This document shows positions 48,601-56,550 of a DNA stretch of 64,000 nt, in pieces (within the stretch, counting starts at the first letter, position 1; each line of letters opens with the position of its first letter). This DNA is from Angomonas ambiguus (Eukaryota > Euglenozoa > Kinetoplastea > Trypanosomatida > Trypanosomatidae), in contig JADNSB010000022.1 of assembly GCA_019695575.1 (NCBI GenBank), positions 1 through 64,000 on the forward strand, given 5' to 3'. Position numbers and translations under genes: made by a program. The notes beneath the pieces were generated by a model. That model ran no database searches, was not told the origin of the DNA, and saw nothing but the letters and a program-made list of their open reading frames with translations.

Positions 48601-50721
48601 ACCCTCCGAGAGATGGTGCTCCTCGGACAGGTGTTCTCTGTAGGACCCAGCACTATCGCCGTGGAGTCCTATCAGCGCTTCGGGCTTGCGCTCAGTGAAG
48701 CCAATAAACGAAAAGGCTTGCACGGTAGTCTGCTGAGGAAGGTGCAGTACCGGATCACCAACACGACCACCACCGCCTCCTCTTCCCCTCGTCAACAGAA
48801 GATAGTGAAGCCTCGTTACAGTGATACATCCTTTGTGAATTCGGTCCTGCGTCGTCTGGTGAAGGAGGGGTCGCTCACCGCGAAGGAGATGGAGCGTAGT
48901 TTTGTGTCGTTGATCGTGCAAAAGAGAAAAATAGCCTTCTCTCGACACCCTCTCGTCAACTCTTATAACAATGCCGTCTTCCTGCGGCACGTCATGGGAC
49001 AGGTGGACTACAATAAATACAGAAGCTCACGGGATTTCGGATTTATCGCCCTGGCGAATGTGCTGGAAAGGAAAAGTGAGGCCGCCGGGGAAAAGCCGAT
49101 GGGGAGTGCACTCATCGACATATTTGCTCCTCAACTACTCTACACCACCGCCAATAATACTACAACGGAAGCCGCAACACCTGTGGAACGCACAGATGCA
49201 GAATTGGAGGAGGAGGAGGAAAAGGTAAAGGAAAGGGTGGAGGAAATCATACGACGAGAGGAGGAAAGGAAGAGTCGAATGATGCCCGTCAACGACTGGC
49301 TGGAAAGACTGGTGTTGACGTATCTTCGTATGATCTTGCTGTCCGACAAGGCACACTTACTCTCTCAGAGCGAAACAGAGAAGGCGATACGCCGGTTTCC
49401 GCTCCCCACACGGAAGCGAGCCTATGCGCTGCTCACCACGAGTCCCTCTTTCACCTCTAAGAGCGATCGGTTCAGCCAACTCGCCCTCAGCACTCGCGCC
49501 CGTTTCCTCCCCACCGTGTCCCTGGCCCTCCACACCCCTCGAATGAATGCGAACCTGTGTCTCTTGCATGATCTTTCCCAAATAAGCTGCCAATTAAGTA
49601 GGATCGCTGGAGCTCTGTATGTATCCAAGGAGGACAACGAAACTCTTCAGACGCTCTTATCAGGGGATATGACATCTCCCCTTCCCCCATCGCGTAAAAG
49701 AACGAGAAGCGGTAGTGAAAAGAAACTGAATCCACTCACCGCCGTCATTACCGCAGAGCCCCACGTCAAAATACACACCCTGCAGGCGAGAAGGGAGCTC
49801 AAAACGTTATACACACCCAGTATTTCATGGAGTGTAGAGGCCATTGAGGCAGAACGAGAGTCTCACCGCATTCGTCTGGCCGGTCGTCTGAGCGAGAAGA
49901 GGAAGCACCGTCATCATAGAGATTCGTTAGACCTCTCCGCGAATGACGACGACGACGAGGAGGACGACGATGACGAAGAAGAAGAGCAAGAAGGACGCAG
50001 CGTAGAGGGAGAGGACGCGGATGCGTTGGGCGCGACGACGGCAGCGACGAACCTGAGAGGGAAGAAGTTTAATCGCGAGCAACTATTTCCAGCCCGCTAC
50101 CTCGTACGTCGGAACCGAATGCGGGATCTGTTGATCATCGCCGAGGACCCTCTTCCTACCCAACCCACCGCTCAACACGATGCCCTCTTGAAATCACTAG
50201 AAGCCCAGACCACGCTAGACGCCTTTCCTCCGCTTTCCTATGTGAACACCAGTCTCGCCAGCGGTGGTATCCTCGACAGCGGTGACCTACGCATCCCATA
50301 CCCTTCTATCTTCCGGCACCAAGATGGGTCGATTCATCACTACGTGTGGTGCTGTGTGGTGGAGGACCTCTGCCGCTATATGAGCCTAGTCCCTCTCATC
50401 ACGCTGGAGGCGCTGGAGCGGCAAATGGGGGAGACCATGTTGGTCGGCCCTGATGACTTCCGGCTGGCGCTACGGTATTTGCTACAGGTGGGTGCTGTGG
50501 AGGAGCGGCGGATCCCTCTTCAAGGCCGATCGCCTCTTTCCTCTACTATTGACTTTATCAACCTCCCCAGTCCTTTTAGCGTCAAGCACAGACGAAGGGA
50601 AAAGGGAGAGGAAGACTATACCACCTGTTATCGACTGATTCTCTCCTCGCATGGTTTGTTTGATGTGCTTAAAGAGGGTGCCATACCGCTGAAAGCATCG
50701 GAGAAACTTTCCCCTAAATAG
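45634..50721 (+). CDS. Large winged-helix protein resembling TFIIIC B-block subunit (TFC3/GTF3C1)
   Basis: A 1695-residue protein. Residues about 635-680 (ELVWRTLEESTYKSISLINK, KKALLRVVKLLTSKNLV) form a winged-helix pattern. Near 1560-1625 a second one runs from an IPYPSIFRHQDGS segment to VWCCVVEDLCRYM, VPLITLEALERQM and LRYLLQVGAVEER. This matches the C-terminal W-x-DGx-N-x-IW...PGI..L...L..L...G.V domain of TFC3 and GTF3C1. Acidic inserts (EDEEDDDDEEEEQE near 1445-1465) and Lys-rich segments resemble the family's disordered linkers. If correct, it binds the B-box of tRNA genes for Pol III. The evidence is architecture and a few motifs, so the call is moderate. The first 60 residues are helical and conserved-looking but not assigned. 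Confidence 0.65.
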   Translation: MFELGLHHLLRFIGVQSDLTGVTSADIGGFIEKDLFPVLGGVAYHPFLRESILLLLIERYNLSDLYCYLLEEKGESSTGKSNSKAKKNYNSSVKKEEEDADDSVITALEGTSPLDYYVGKHSGVIRADRKSFKTLYVPPPIHYPKPIPHETPLSTEELKEMMANEIICWDYREWYKRGKEGEDEAAAGGKNSVLLRICPSTELLSSTYNLHGSDRFPPAFRLLSLTALGGFSNVTYRKSDLLDACQSTSLSSDVTKRLFGASVLQTYRVCQAETVCSSSMNSALTFPFFALPLTPDIKKEKEKERRPPLFSFQKAEKSFVAVDHDPVSHYYDRKRQETVALRDAIYFSAASVNRVIRNSPGSKLVLLDAVYAILQAHGIPPEQIQLVKKAFQMGSCRITHVSFRRMLMQSGLCVEKFAVLVGGKLRTIGLKTELVCLKEDRSRIIKELREQQAEVKEESENEDDEVSEASEKNSEEDVEEDVGTGHSGDPNVVHYNLHGDIRLFAFSPQLPISDQLFHEARHRPLSSIALVPPLNVHTSRRWMHVLTTLQQKYPKELFCRTEMLGGKNPNTIIGPQKKEIKKQNRNPETSSSKKSAPLTAQKESKPPPQQQPEGSYSVVEKLKPLPKGIAPHTVELVWRTLEESTYKSISLINKTIDKKALLRVVKLLTSKNLVRTTGYSLRNNKRIGIISLLGVNLTEEQKKEVVMADYGHANEERTLKMNVNKLPTVLKDLPVESLVDTPTERIQLLMDRLIRIRNGYCEREDSRSCRLHLELWNQFWLKRGERKDNGDEVGEDAFRFTIEEVFENMSLSSFCILCGFCTEDLEYFFRETNENGETLSHPIPWATPLKALLPSLQEHVFRHHKHTISFQHALVCLHRHGLIRLHDHTNGGTLHSVHVPLPTGTSLVLLPSTEMTVAAEEEAGALAPPQIQQVPFYHSMHNASTTLYYILVYWASLITAPTRSRSTFLDYRDLKRARLSFLQDNALYPTLREMVLLGQVFSVGPSTIAVESYQRFGLALSEANKRKGLHGSLLRKVQYRITNTTTTASSSPRQQKIVKPRYSDTSFVNSVLRRLVKEGSLTAKEMERSFVSLIVQKRKIAFSRHPLVNSYNNAVFLRHVMGQVDYNKYRSSRDFGFIALANVLERKSEAAGEKPMGSALIDIFAPQLLYTTANNTTTEAATPVERTDAELEEEEEKVKERVEEIIRREEERKSRMMPVNDWLERLVLTYLRMILLSDKAHLLSQSETEKAIRRFPLPTRKRAYALLTTSPSFTSKSDRFSQLALSTRARFLPTVSLALHTPRMNANLCLLHDLSQISCQLSRIAGALYVSKEDNETLQTLLSGDMTSPLPPSRKRTRSGSEKKLNPLTAVITAEPHVKIHTLQARRELKTLYTPSISWSVEAIEAERESHRIRLAGRLSEKRKHRHHRDSLDLSANDDDDEEDDDDEEEEQEGRSVEGEDADALGATTAATNLRGKKFNREQLFPARYLVRRNRMRDLLIIAEDPLPTQPTAQHDALLKSLEAQTTLDAFPPLSYVNTSLASGGILDSGDLRIPYPSIFRHQDGSIHHYVWCCVVEDLCRYMSLVPLITLEALERQMGETMLVGPDDFRLALRYLLQVGAVEERRIPLQGRSPLSSTIDFINLPSPFSVKHRRREKGEEDYTTCYRLILSSHGLFDVLKEGAIPLKASEKLSPK

Positions 50722-50846
50722 GTCTGCTTGATACGCAGCACACACACACACATAAACCAATTCTGTTCCTTTATATACATATCCACAACAAAAAAACTTG
50801 TCCATGAATTTTTGTGATTCGGATTTTATTCACTTCTGTTTGCAGC

Positions 50847-50901
50847 AGTTTTCTTATTTGTCCTTTTTTTTTACCCTTCTTGATTTTGTTGTGGTTGTTA
50901 G
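50847..50901 (+). promoter_or_regulatory. Putative trans-splice acceptor of NAA10
   Basis: A T/C-rich tract at about 50847-50878, then TTAG (AG at 50900-50901), 28 bases before the NAA10 ATG. Confidence 0.55.
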
Positions 50902-50928
50902 TAAAAAAAAAAAATATAAAAGAAAAAG

Positions 50929-51684
50929 ATGCAGATTCGTCGTGCCACCATGTCGGACATGTACGAGATGCAGCACTGCAATCTCTGCTGTCTTCCTGAA
51001 AACTACAACCTTCGTTACTACTTTTACCACATTCTCAGCTGGCCTCAGATGCTCTACGTACAGCAGGACTACCACCACGATACCGTGGGCTACGTCCTCG
51101 CCAAGATGGACGATGAGGAGGTGGCAGATAAGAAGCATGGTCACATCACCTCTCTTAGTGTCCTCCGTACGCACCGCAAGTTGGGGATCGCCTCTCGTGT
51201 GATGAAGGCGGCAATGCGAGAGATGGACGAGCAGTACGAGGCCAACTTTTGCTCCCTGCACGTGCGCGTCACTAACGAGGCCGCCTTGCACCTCTACCAA
51301 GACTCTCTTCAGTTCCGCTGTGCGGGAGTGGAGGATGCCTACTACCTGGACGGAGAGGACGCCTATCACATGAAGTACTACTTTAAGGGAGAAAACAAGG
51401 GAACCTACATTGATGAAAACGGCAAACATATTCATAAACCCGTTAGGACCGTTGACCTCGCAGCGGCGGCCGTGACAGGATCCAGTACTAAACCGAAGGA
51501 AGCCGAGGAATCTGGAAAAGATAGCAATAAAAATAATAATAAAAATAAGAAGCCGGACCTCAAGGAGATGGAAAGTGAGATGGCGGAGCTGTTGGAAGAA
51601 CTGGAAGGAAAGGGTAGTAAAGGCGGGAAAGGAGGCAAAGGTGGTAATAAACAGCAGAAGGGTGGAAAGGGTAAGAAGAAGTAA
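50929..51684 (+). CDS. NAA10: N-alpha-acetyltransferase 10, catalytic subunit of NatA
   Basis: A 251-residue GNAT enzyme. It opens MQIRRATMSDMYEMQHCNL and has LPENY at 22-26, YYFYHILSWPQ at 30-40, VGYVLAKM, HGHITSLSV at 70-78, and the acetyl-CoA loop RKLGIA at 83-88. SLHVRVTNEAALHLY and YYLDGEDAYHM complete the fold. Nearly all signature residues of NAA10/ARD1 are present. NatA acetylates Ser, Ala, Thr, Gly and Cys N-termini co-translationally with NAA15. A C-terminal tail of about 90 residues is Lys/Gly/Asn-rich (KGGKGGKGG repeats) and disordered. The ATG at 50929 starts the conserved fold exactly. Confidence 0.96.
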   Translation: MQIRRATMSDMYEMQHCNLCCLPENYNLRYYFYHILSWPQMLYVQQDYHHDTVGYVLAKMDDEEVADKKHGHITSLSVLRTHRKLGIASRVMKAAMREMDEQYEANFCSLHVRVTNEAALHLYQDSLQFRCAGVEDAYYLDGEDAYHMKYYFKGENKGTYIDENGKHIHKPVRTVDLAAAAVTGSSTKPKEAEESGKDSNKNNNKNKKPDLKEMESEMAELLEELEGKGSKGGKGGKGGNKQQKGGKGKKK

Positions 51685-51939
51685 CGAATTTTTGAAATAA
51701 TATGATGAGAATGATAATAATAATAATATTAATTATTTAAAGCATTGAAAAATGGTAGTTAAAGGTAAAATTTTAAAAGGGAAAAGAGTAAATCTTTTTT
51801 GTCAAATGAAATATAAAAAAGTAAAAAGCACTCCTCTTTTCCTTCATCTTTCTTTTTTTTTTTATGCAAATTTTAGCTAATTTACTATATAGACAGAGAG
51901 AGAGAAAGAAAGGAAGAAGAAAAAAAGGAGTAGCCAAAA

Positions 51940-53529
51940 ATGTATTCTCCCATCTCCGACTACCTCCACTCCCCGTTTCACCGTGTGCTCGACGAGGTAG
52001 GGGGCTGCCTCCTAGGGGAGGCGGGAGGCACTCTCTTTTCATCCAATCAAATAGCTTTATACAAGGAACTACGCGGCATTGTGTACCCCAGCCTCACGAC
52101 CGCCTCCACCCACACCGTTCGTCTGGATAAGACAGCGCCGAGTCGTCTCTCCCTCACGTCAGGTCCTGGAGAGGCCACGACCGCCCACCGTAGTTTAGAG
52201 GAGCAGTACACGTGGAAGCGACTACGAAGGCTTACCCGGCCCTCACAGACCCTCACCGCCGCGCAGAACTTCTTTGGTACTCTGAATCAACTAGGAGACC
52301 GTCTCCTACGAGGGGTCTGCTTCACCTTTCCTTTCCTGCGTTGTGCCCTTCCCCGCTGTGTGCCTCGACCGCTAGCTACCATTCCTTACGACGGGGAGGA
52401 GGACAAGGACAAGGGCCGGCGGCGTGGGGCCCTTCCCGACTATGTGGCCTGTATCGCCGTACACCCTTCCGCCCCCCTTCTTGCCGTCGTGGTCAGTACT
52501 CGAGGGACGTGGTCAGACGACGATAGTGAAACTACCTCCTCTAGAATACTATTATACCACTTAGAAACCGCCGTGCATCTCGGCACCCTTAGTCATCTAT
52601 TTCAGACCCAAGTGTACCGTCTTCAGTGGAAGCCAAAGGCAGACACCACCCTCGTCGCCGCGGTGGACGGCGGTATTCTAGTGTGGGACCTCCTCCTAGG
52701 TGCTAGCGAGTACGGCCGCCTGCCGCCTTTCCTTCGCTCCCAGCACAACATGAGCAGCGAGGAGGCACTGCGGCTGATGCGGCAGTTCAGCTTCAACTCC
52801 ACCGCACAGTGCACCTTTTATCGTGTTCACCGTCGTCTCCCCACCACCAGCCTCGCCTTCTCCTCGGAGCACGACGCCAACCTTGTACTGTGTAGTAGTC
52901 ACTCCCACATTGAGGTGGTGGTAATCGATCTGCGGGAGAGTCCAGCAGAGCCCAGTCGGTGTGTCGCTACTAGCCTCACGCCTAGCTACGCAGGGGCGGT
53001 ACAGTGCCTTGCCCTCACCCAGTGGGACCAAGCGGTGCTAGTCGCCGTGGCCGCCCAGCCGCTGTTTGTGATGGTGACGCATTGGATGACCTCCCCCTCC
53101 TTCCTCCCCGTCGCCGTCCCCGCCCCAGTGGGGAATATTGTCCGTGCCGAGCATAAAGAAATGAAGGAAAAGGACTTGTATTTTCTACAGTTTAGGGGCC
53201 TGGAGAGTATTGTAGTCGCCCAGTGTAACCCCCTCCTCGGTCTGCAAGTACTGGCGGTGATTCACACGACGGTGTTTGAGGGGGTGGGCGGTCTGACACG
53301 TCAGCTAGACTGTACGGCCAGTCGGCTCTACTTTACCACCGAGACTGGACACTTGGTGGTGTGTCACTATAACTACCTGGACGGGTATTTTACGCTGCAT
53401 CCAGTGGGGGTGGCGGCGGTGGGTCACGTGACGGCGCTCACGGCTGCCCAGCTGGAGCGGTACACGTCGTTGTTAGTGCTCGCGGATAGAGAAGGTGGGG
53501 TGAGTCTTATTCCTTCTCTTCACAGCTGA
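51940..53529 (+). CDS. WD40-like protein resembling nucleoporin ALADIN
   Basis: A 529-residue protein. An N-terminal helical part with a hydrophobic stretch near 120-140 (LLRGVCFTFPFLRC) is followed by beta-propeller-like repeats: YVACIAVHPSAPLLAVVVS...ILLYHLETA, then VYRLQWKPKADTTLVAAVDGGILVWDL, then more diverged blades to the end. The pair HPxxxxxAV...V...VxxLxWKPxxxxxLxVAxxxxILxW is the start of the ALADIN (AAAS) propeller, which anchors to the nuclear pore via a membrane nucleoporin. Later blades are weak, so another WD protein remains possible. The start is the first ATG after a purine-rich leader. Confidence 0.65.
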   Translation: MYSPISDYLHSPFHRVLDEVGGCLLGEAGGTLFSSNQIALYKELRGIVYPSLTTASTHTVRLDKTAPSRLSLTSGPGEATTAHRSLEEQYTWKRLRRLTRPSQTLTAAQNFFGTLNQLGDRLLRGVCFTFPFLRCALPRCVPRPLATIPYDGEEDKDKGRRRGALPDYVACIAVHPSAPLLAVVVSTRGTWSDDDSETTSSRILLYHLETAVHLGTLSHLFQTQVYRLQWKPKADTTLVAAVDGGILVWDLLLGASEYGRLPPFLRSQHNMSSEEALRLMRQFSFNSTAQCTFYRVHRRLPTTSLAFSSEHDANLVLCSSHSHIEVVVIDLRESPAEPSRCVATSLTPSYAGAVQCLALTQWDQAVLVAVAAQPLFVMVTHWMTSPSFLPVAVPAPVGNIVRAEHKEMKEKDLYFLQFRGLESIVVAQCNPLLGLQVLAVIHTTVFEGVGGLTRQLDCTASRLYFTTETGHLVVCHYNYLDGYFTLHPVGVAAVGHVTALTAAQLERYTSLLVLADREGGVSLIPSLHS

Positions 53530-53905
53530 GTGGGTGAGAGAGTGTGCGCACTAAAAAAAAAAAATAGGATTTTCTTTTGTTTTCTGTAATTTACCACTAA
53601 TAAACGAGAAAATAAATCACGTTGTATACTATGACGAAGATTCCATAGAAAATAACACACATTTTTTTTTTTTCAGAGAGCACTTCGAAGAATAAGAACA
53701 GAAAAGAAAAAGTGTAAGAAATGTTGTTGTTGTTGTTGTTTTAGTGTCACCATAACTGCTATTATTGTCTCTTTCGTCTTCATCCGTTTTCCCCCACATC
53801 TTTTTCTATTTATTTGTTCTTATTTTCGTTTTTGATTAATAATAATAATAAGAAAGGAAAAGAAAAAAAGGGGGAACCTATAATATTCAAACTAAACGTA
53901 TACAC
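53530..53905. other. Intergenic spacer with GTT repeat
   Basis: AT-rich spacer; A-runs near 53552, T-run near 53662, GTT units at 53721-53741, and a T/C-rich stretch at about 53766-53835 that may serve as the acceptor tract for the next gene. No gene was recognised. Confidence 0.5.
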
Positions 53906-54805
53906 ATGTCCAACGCATTAGATAACATAACCGCAGCCGCACAGTTACGGCGGAACGTCACCGATGTGCAACAAGAGTTGGAGGCAAAGAGGGAAGACTA
54001 CGCCACTCGCATGGCACGGGTTCGTGAAGGGGAGGCACAGTTAGCAAAGGATCGACAGGAGTTGCAAGACACCCTCGTCCAGTACTACAAGTTCATTCAA
54101 GAGAGTGAAGTGAAACGTAGTCGGGCGTCAAAGAAGGCGGTCACCGAGGAGAAGCAGCGCCTGGAGCGAGAAGAACAGATACGTCAACTGAACCAACAAC
54201 TAGAAGACCTGGAGCAGCGCAACGAGGAGGCCAAGGAAAAGTATAAAGAGTATATGCGGTATCAGTCTTTCCTGGAGGAGGTGCTCTCCCGCAGTGAGGG
54301 GGATGAGTATCACGAGCCGAAGGACATCATCGCTCGGTGGATGACCCTGCAGGACAACACTAAGGTACTGCAGCAGCGCAAGACTCTTCTAGAGGAGGAC
54401 CTACTACGAAATAAAAACGCCCTCGGGGTGGCGAGGCAACACCGCGCGAACGAAAGCGTGGCGCTGCAGAATCAACTGAATGAATTACAAATGACATTAG
54501 AAAACCTTCAGAAAACGATCAAGGTGAAACAAGATGAGCTGGACCGGCAGATGAAGCAGAAGAGTGCCACCTCTCGCACCATCAGTCACCTCAGCATGGC
54601 CATTCACAACCTGCACGACCGCTGTGTGATGTGGACCTCCAAGTTCTCGGGTAGAGGAAAGGGCGACTCTAAAGGCGATGTACTACAGCAGTTAAATATC
54701 ATAGGAGACTGTTTAGAAGATTTTCAGAGTATTGTCCTTGCCCATAGCACCACAGCCCCCGCTGCTAGTACTAGCGGTGAAGGAGCCGGTAATAATGCAA
54801 AATAA
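53906..54805 (+). CDS. CCDC42/CFAP73 (DUF4200) axonemal coiled-coil protein
   Basis: A 299-residue protein that is coiled coil from about 15 to 235. LQDTLVQYYKFIQESEVKRSRASKKA near 52-77 matches the DUF4200 signature (LQ..L..F.KFL.E...KR.RA..KA), and YMRYQSFLEEVL followed by DIIARWMTLQDNTKVL matches the second conserved stretch. In Chlamydomonas the CFAP73 relative (MIA2) pairs with CFAP100 at the base of inner-arm dynein f; CCDC42 in mammals acts in sperm flagella. Which of the two this is cannot be decided. There are no membrane or enzymatic features; the tail is Ala/Ser/Gly-rich. Confidence 0.82.
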   Translation: MSNALDNITAAAQLRRNVTDVQQELEAKREDYATRMARVREGEAQLAKDRQELQDTLVQYYKFIQESEVKRSRASKKAVTEEKQRLEREEQIRQLNQQLEDLEQRNEEAKEKYKEYMRYQSFLEEVLSRSEGDEYHEPKDIIARWMTLQDNTKVLQQRKTLLEEDLLRNKNALGVARQHRANESVALQNQLNELQMTLENLQKTIKVKQDELDRQMKQKSATSRTISHLSMAIHNLHDRCVMWTSKFSGRGKGDSKGDVLQQLNIIGDCLEDFQSIVLAHSTTAPAASTSGEGAGNNAK

Positions 54806-55125
54806 AAAAAAATCGAATGTATGTCAAACATTTGCTCATGTATGTACACTGTATAAGTCGTTAATGGATAAAAAAGAAAAGAGTAGAAATGAGATGAGAT
54901 TATTTTTTTTTAAGTGTGAGTATATTAGTAGCTTAAATGAAACTTTCCTCTCTCCCCTTCTTAATTTAAAATTAAATGAAAAAAAGAGAAAAAAAAGGTT
55001 TGCTTGTTTTTTTTCTGCTTTAAAATTAAGAAACAAAAACTTTTTTTTTCAATATAATTAAACCTTTCCTCACTCATTAATATTATTATTATTATTATTA
55101 TTATTTCCAATCACACATTCTCAAA
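54806..55125. other. Intergenic spacer with ATT microsatellite
   Basis: AT-rich, with T-runs and, at 55077-55106, an array of ATT/TTA units directly upstream of the RING gene. No gene was recognised. Confidence 0.6.
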
Positions 55126-56178
55126 ATGCCTGCCTATCAGCCCATCTGTATTATCTGTTTAGGGGACTGCGATAGTCAAGGCGTCATCACCTCTTGCAAT
55201 CACTTCTTCTGCTCCCGCTGTAACGCTCGTCTCCCTCCTCCCTCCACCCCTTGTCCGGTGTGCAAGAAGGCTGGCTATGGTCGGATGAGCCTCACCAATG
55301 CCAACCTTGCCCCTCTTTTTCAAGACACCTCGCAGTCCTTCGCTAGTACATTGAAAGTAGCGACGAGCCAGCAACAACACCTTCAGCAGGTGATTGCGCG
55401 CATGAGGGAGGCGTTAAAGCTGCTCAACACCAAGTACCAGCAAAGTGTGGAGCAAGGGAAGCAGGCCACGGAGCGGCTGCAACAGTCCCAGGCGACGGTA
55501 CAGCGACTGCAGGAGGAGCTGCATCAGTATCAGCGGAGGATGAGCTCCCCCTCTCAGTGTCGGCCTCCCTTCGCGATGGAAGGCGGGGGTCCGCCCCTTC
55601 GTGCGGCCTCCCACTCCTCTCAGCGGCCTACCCTCTTCCAACCCCCCGGCCGCTCGCCTCACCATCATGGGGGCCTGGATCCTCCATCCAGGGCCGCCGT
55701 AAAGCCGCTAGGGTGGTCCAGCACCTCACAGATAGTCTCCAAGCGTCCACGGGGGGAGCGGGACAGCCCTGCCGCCATCCCTGGGCCGTCGGACACCTCC
55801 ACCGCCGCCAGCGACCAACACCGCTACTCGGATAATAATAATAATAATAATTCCTCGAGCCGTAACGTGTACATGACGCCCAACACCTGCATGCAATCGC
55901 TTCACTTTGCGGCTCATCATCATCATAATAATAATGGGAATCAGTCCAACCCGAACAGTAGCGGCCACCGAAATATTTTCCGCCTCTCTACCCCTCTACT
56001 GAACACCTCCATGCGGGATCAAGTGGCTCCTCACGGGGCAAGCAGTGGTGGCGGCCGTGGACGGAGTGGATCCATGAGCGGACTTGCCACGTTGAGGCAT
56101 CCCAGCGTCAATAATAATAATCATCATAATAACAATAATCATCCTAATTATGGGCTGCTAGGCCCTACAGGGTTTTGA
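55126..56178 (+). CDS. RING E3 ligase of Zip3/HEI10/RNF212 architecture
   Basis: A 350-residue protein. A C3HC4 RING at the extreme N-terminus uses Cys8, Cys11, Cys24, His26, Cys29, Cys32, Cys43 and Cys46. A coiled coil at about 75-140 (RMREALKLLNTKYQQ, QSQATVQRLQEELHQYQRRM) and a long Ser/Pro/Asn/His-rich disordered tail follow. N-terminal RING, short coil and Ser-rich tail is the layout of the Zip3-family SUMO/ubiquitin ligases that designate meiotic crossovers. The spacing GVITSCNHFFCSRCN...CPVCKKAG also fits. The tail has Asn runs encoded by AAT units. A different RING-coil protein is possible, as tails are not conserved. Confidence 0.72.
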   Translation: MPAYQPICIICLGDCDSQGVITSCNHFFCSRCNARLPPPSTPCPVCKKAGYGRMSLTNANLAPLFQDTSQSFASTLKVATSQQQHLQQVIARMREALKLLNTKYQQSVEQGKQATERLQQSQATVQRLQEELHQYQRRMSSPSQCRPPFAMEGGGPPLRAASHSSQRPTLFQPPGRSPHHHGGLDPPSRAAVKPLGWSSTSQIVSKRPRGERDSPAAIPGPSDTSTAASDQHRYSDNNNNNNSSSRNVYMTPNTCMQSLHFAAHHHHNNNGNQSNPNSSGHRNIFRLSTPLLNTSMRDQVAPHGASSGGGRGRSGSMSGLATLRHPSVNNNNHHNNNNHPNYGLLGPTGF

Positions 56179-56550
56179 GAATCTAACAGGTGAACTCTAC
56201 TGAACAGCGTATCCACTTTCTTTCATTGCTGTTTTCTTTTTCATCTTCATTTTCTTTATTTTTTCTTCTGAAAAAGTTATATTTTTTTCTCACCAATTTT
56301 GTTGTTTTTTTGTTTTTCGTGTTGGTATGTGTAGTGGTGTGTATAGGTGTACACTACATCCACCTACCAATGTTTCTGCTATCTAACCACCTCACTAATA
56401 ACCATGAACAGTTCACTGTAATAATGAAATGTTGATTGTATAACTGTTATTTTTAAATTCGCCTTCATTTCTCTTTCTCTCTCTCTCTCTTTCTCTTTCT
56501 CTTTGACAATGGTATAGAATTATCTTTTTTTTCCTTTCATTATTACTATT
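56179..56550. other. Intergenic spacer with CT-repeat acceptor region
   Basis: T-rich spacer with a CT-repeat tract at about 56468-56503, then AG at 56516-56517, 34 bases before the Rab ATG. A second T/C tract at 56523-56539 leads into ATGCAG at 56551. No gene was recognised. Confidence 0.6.
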
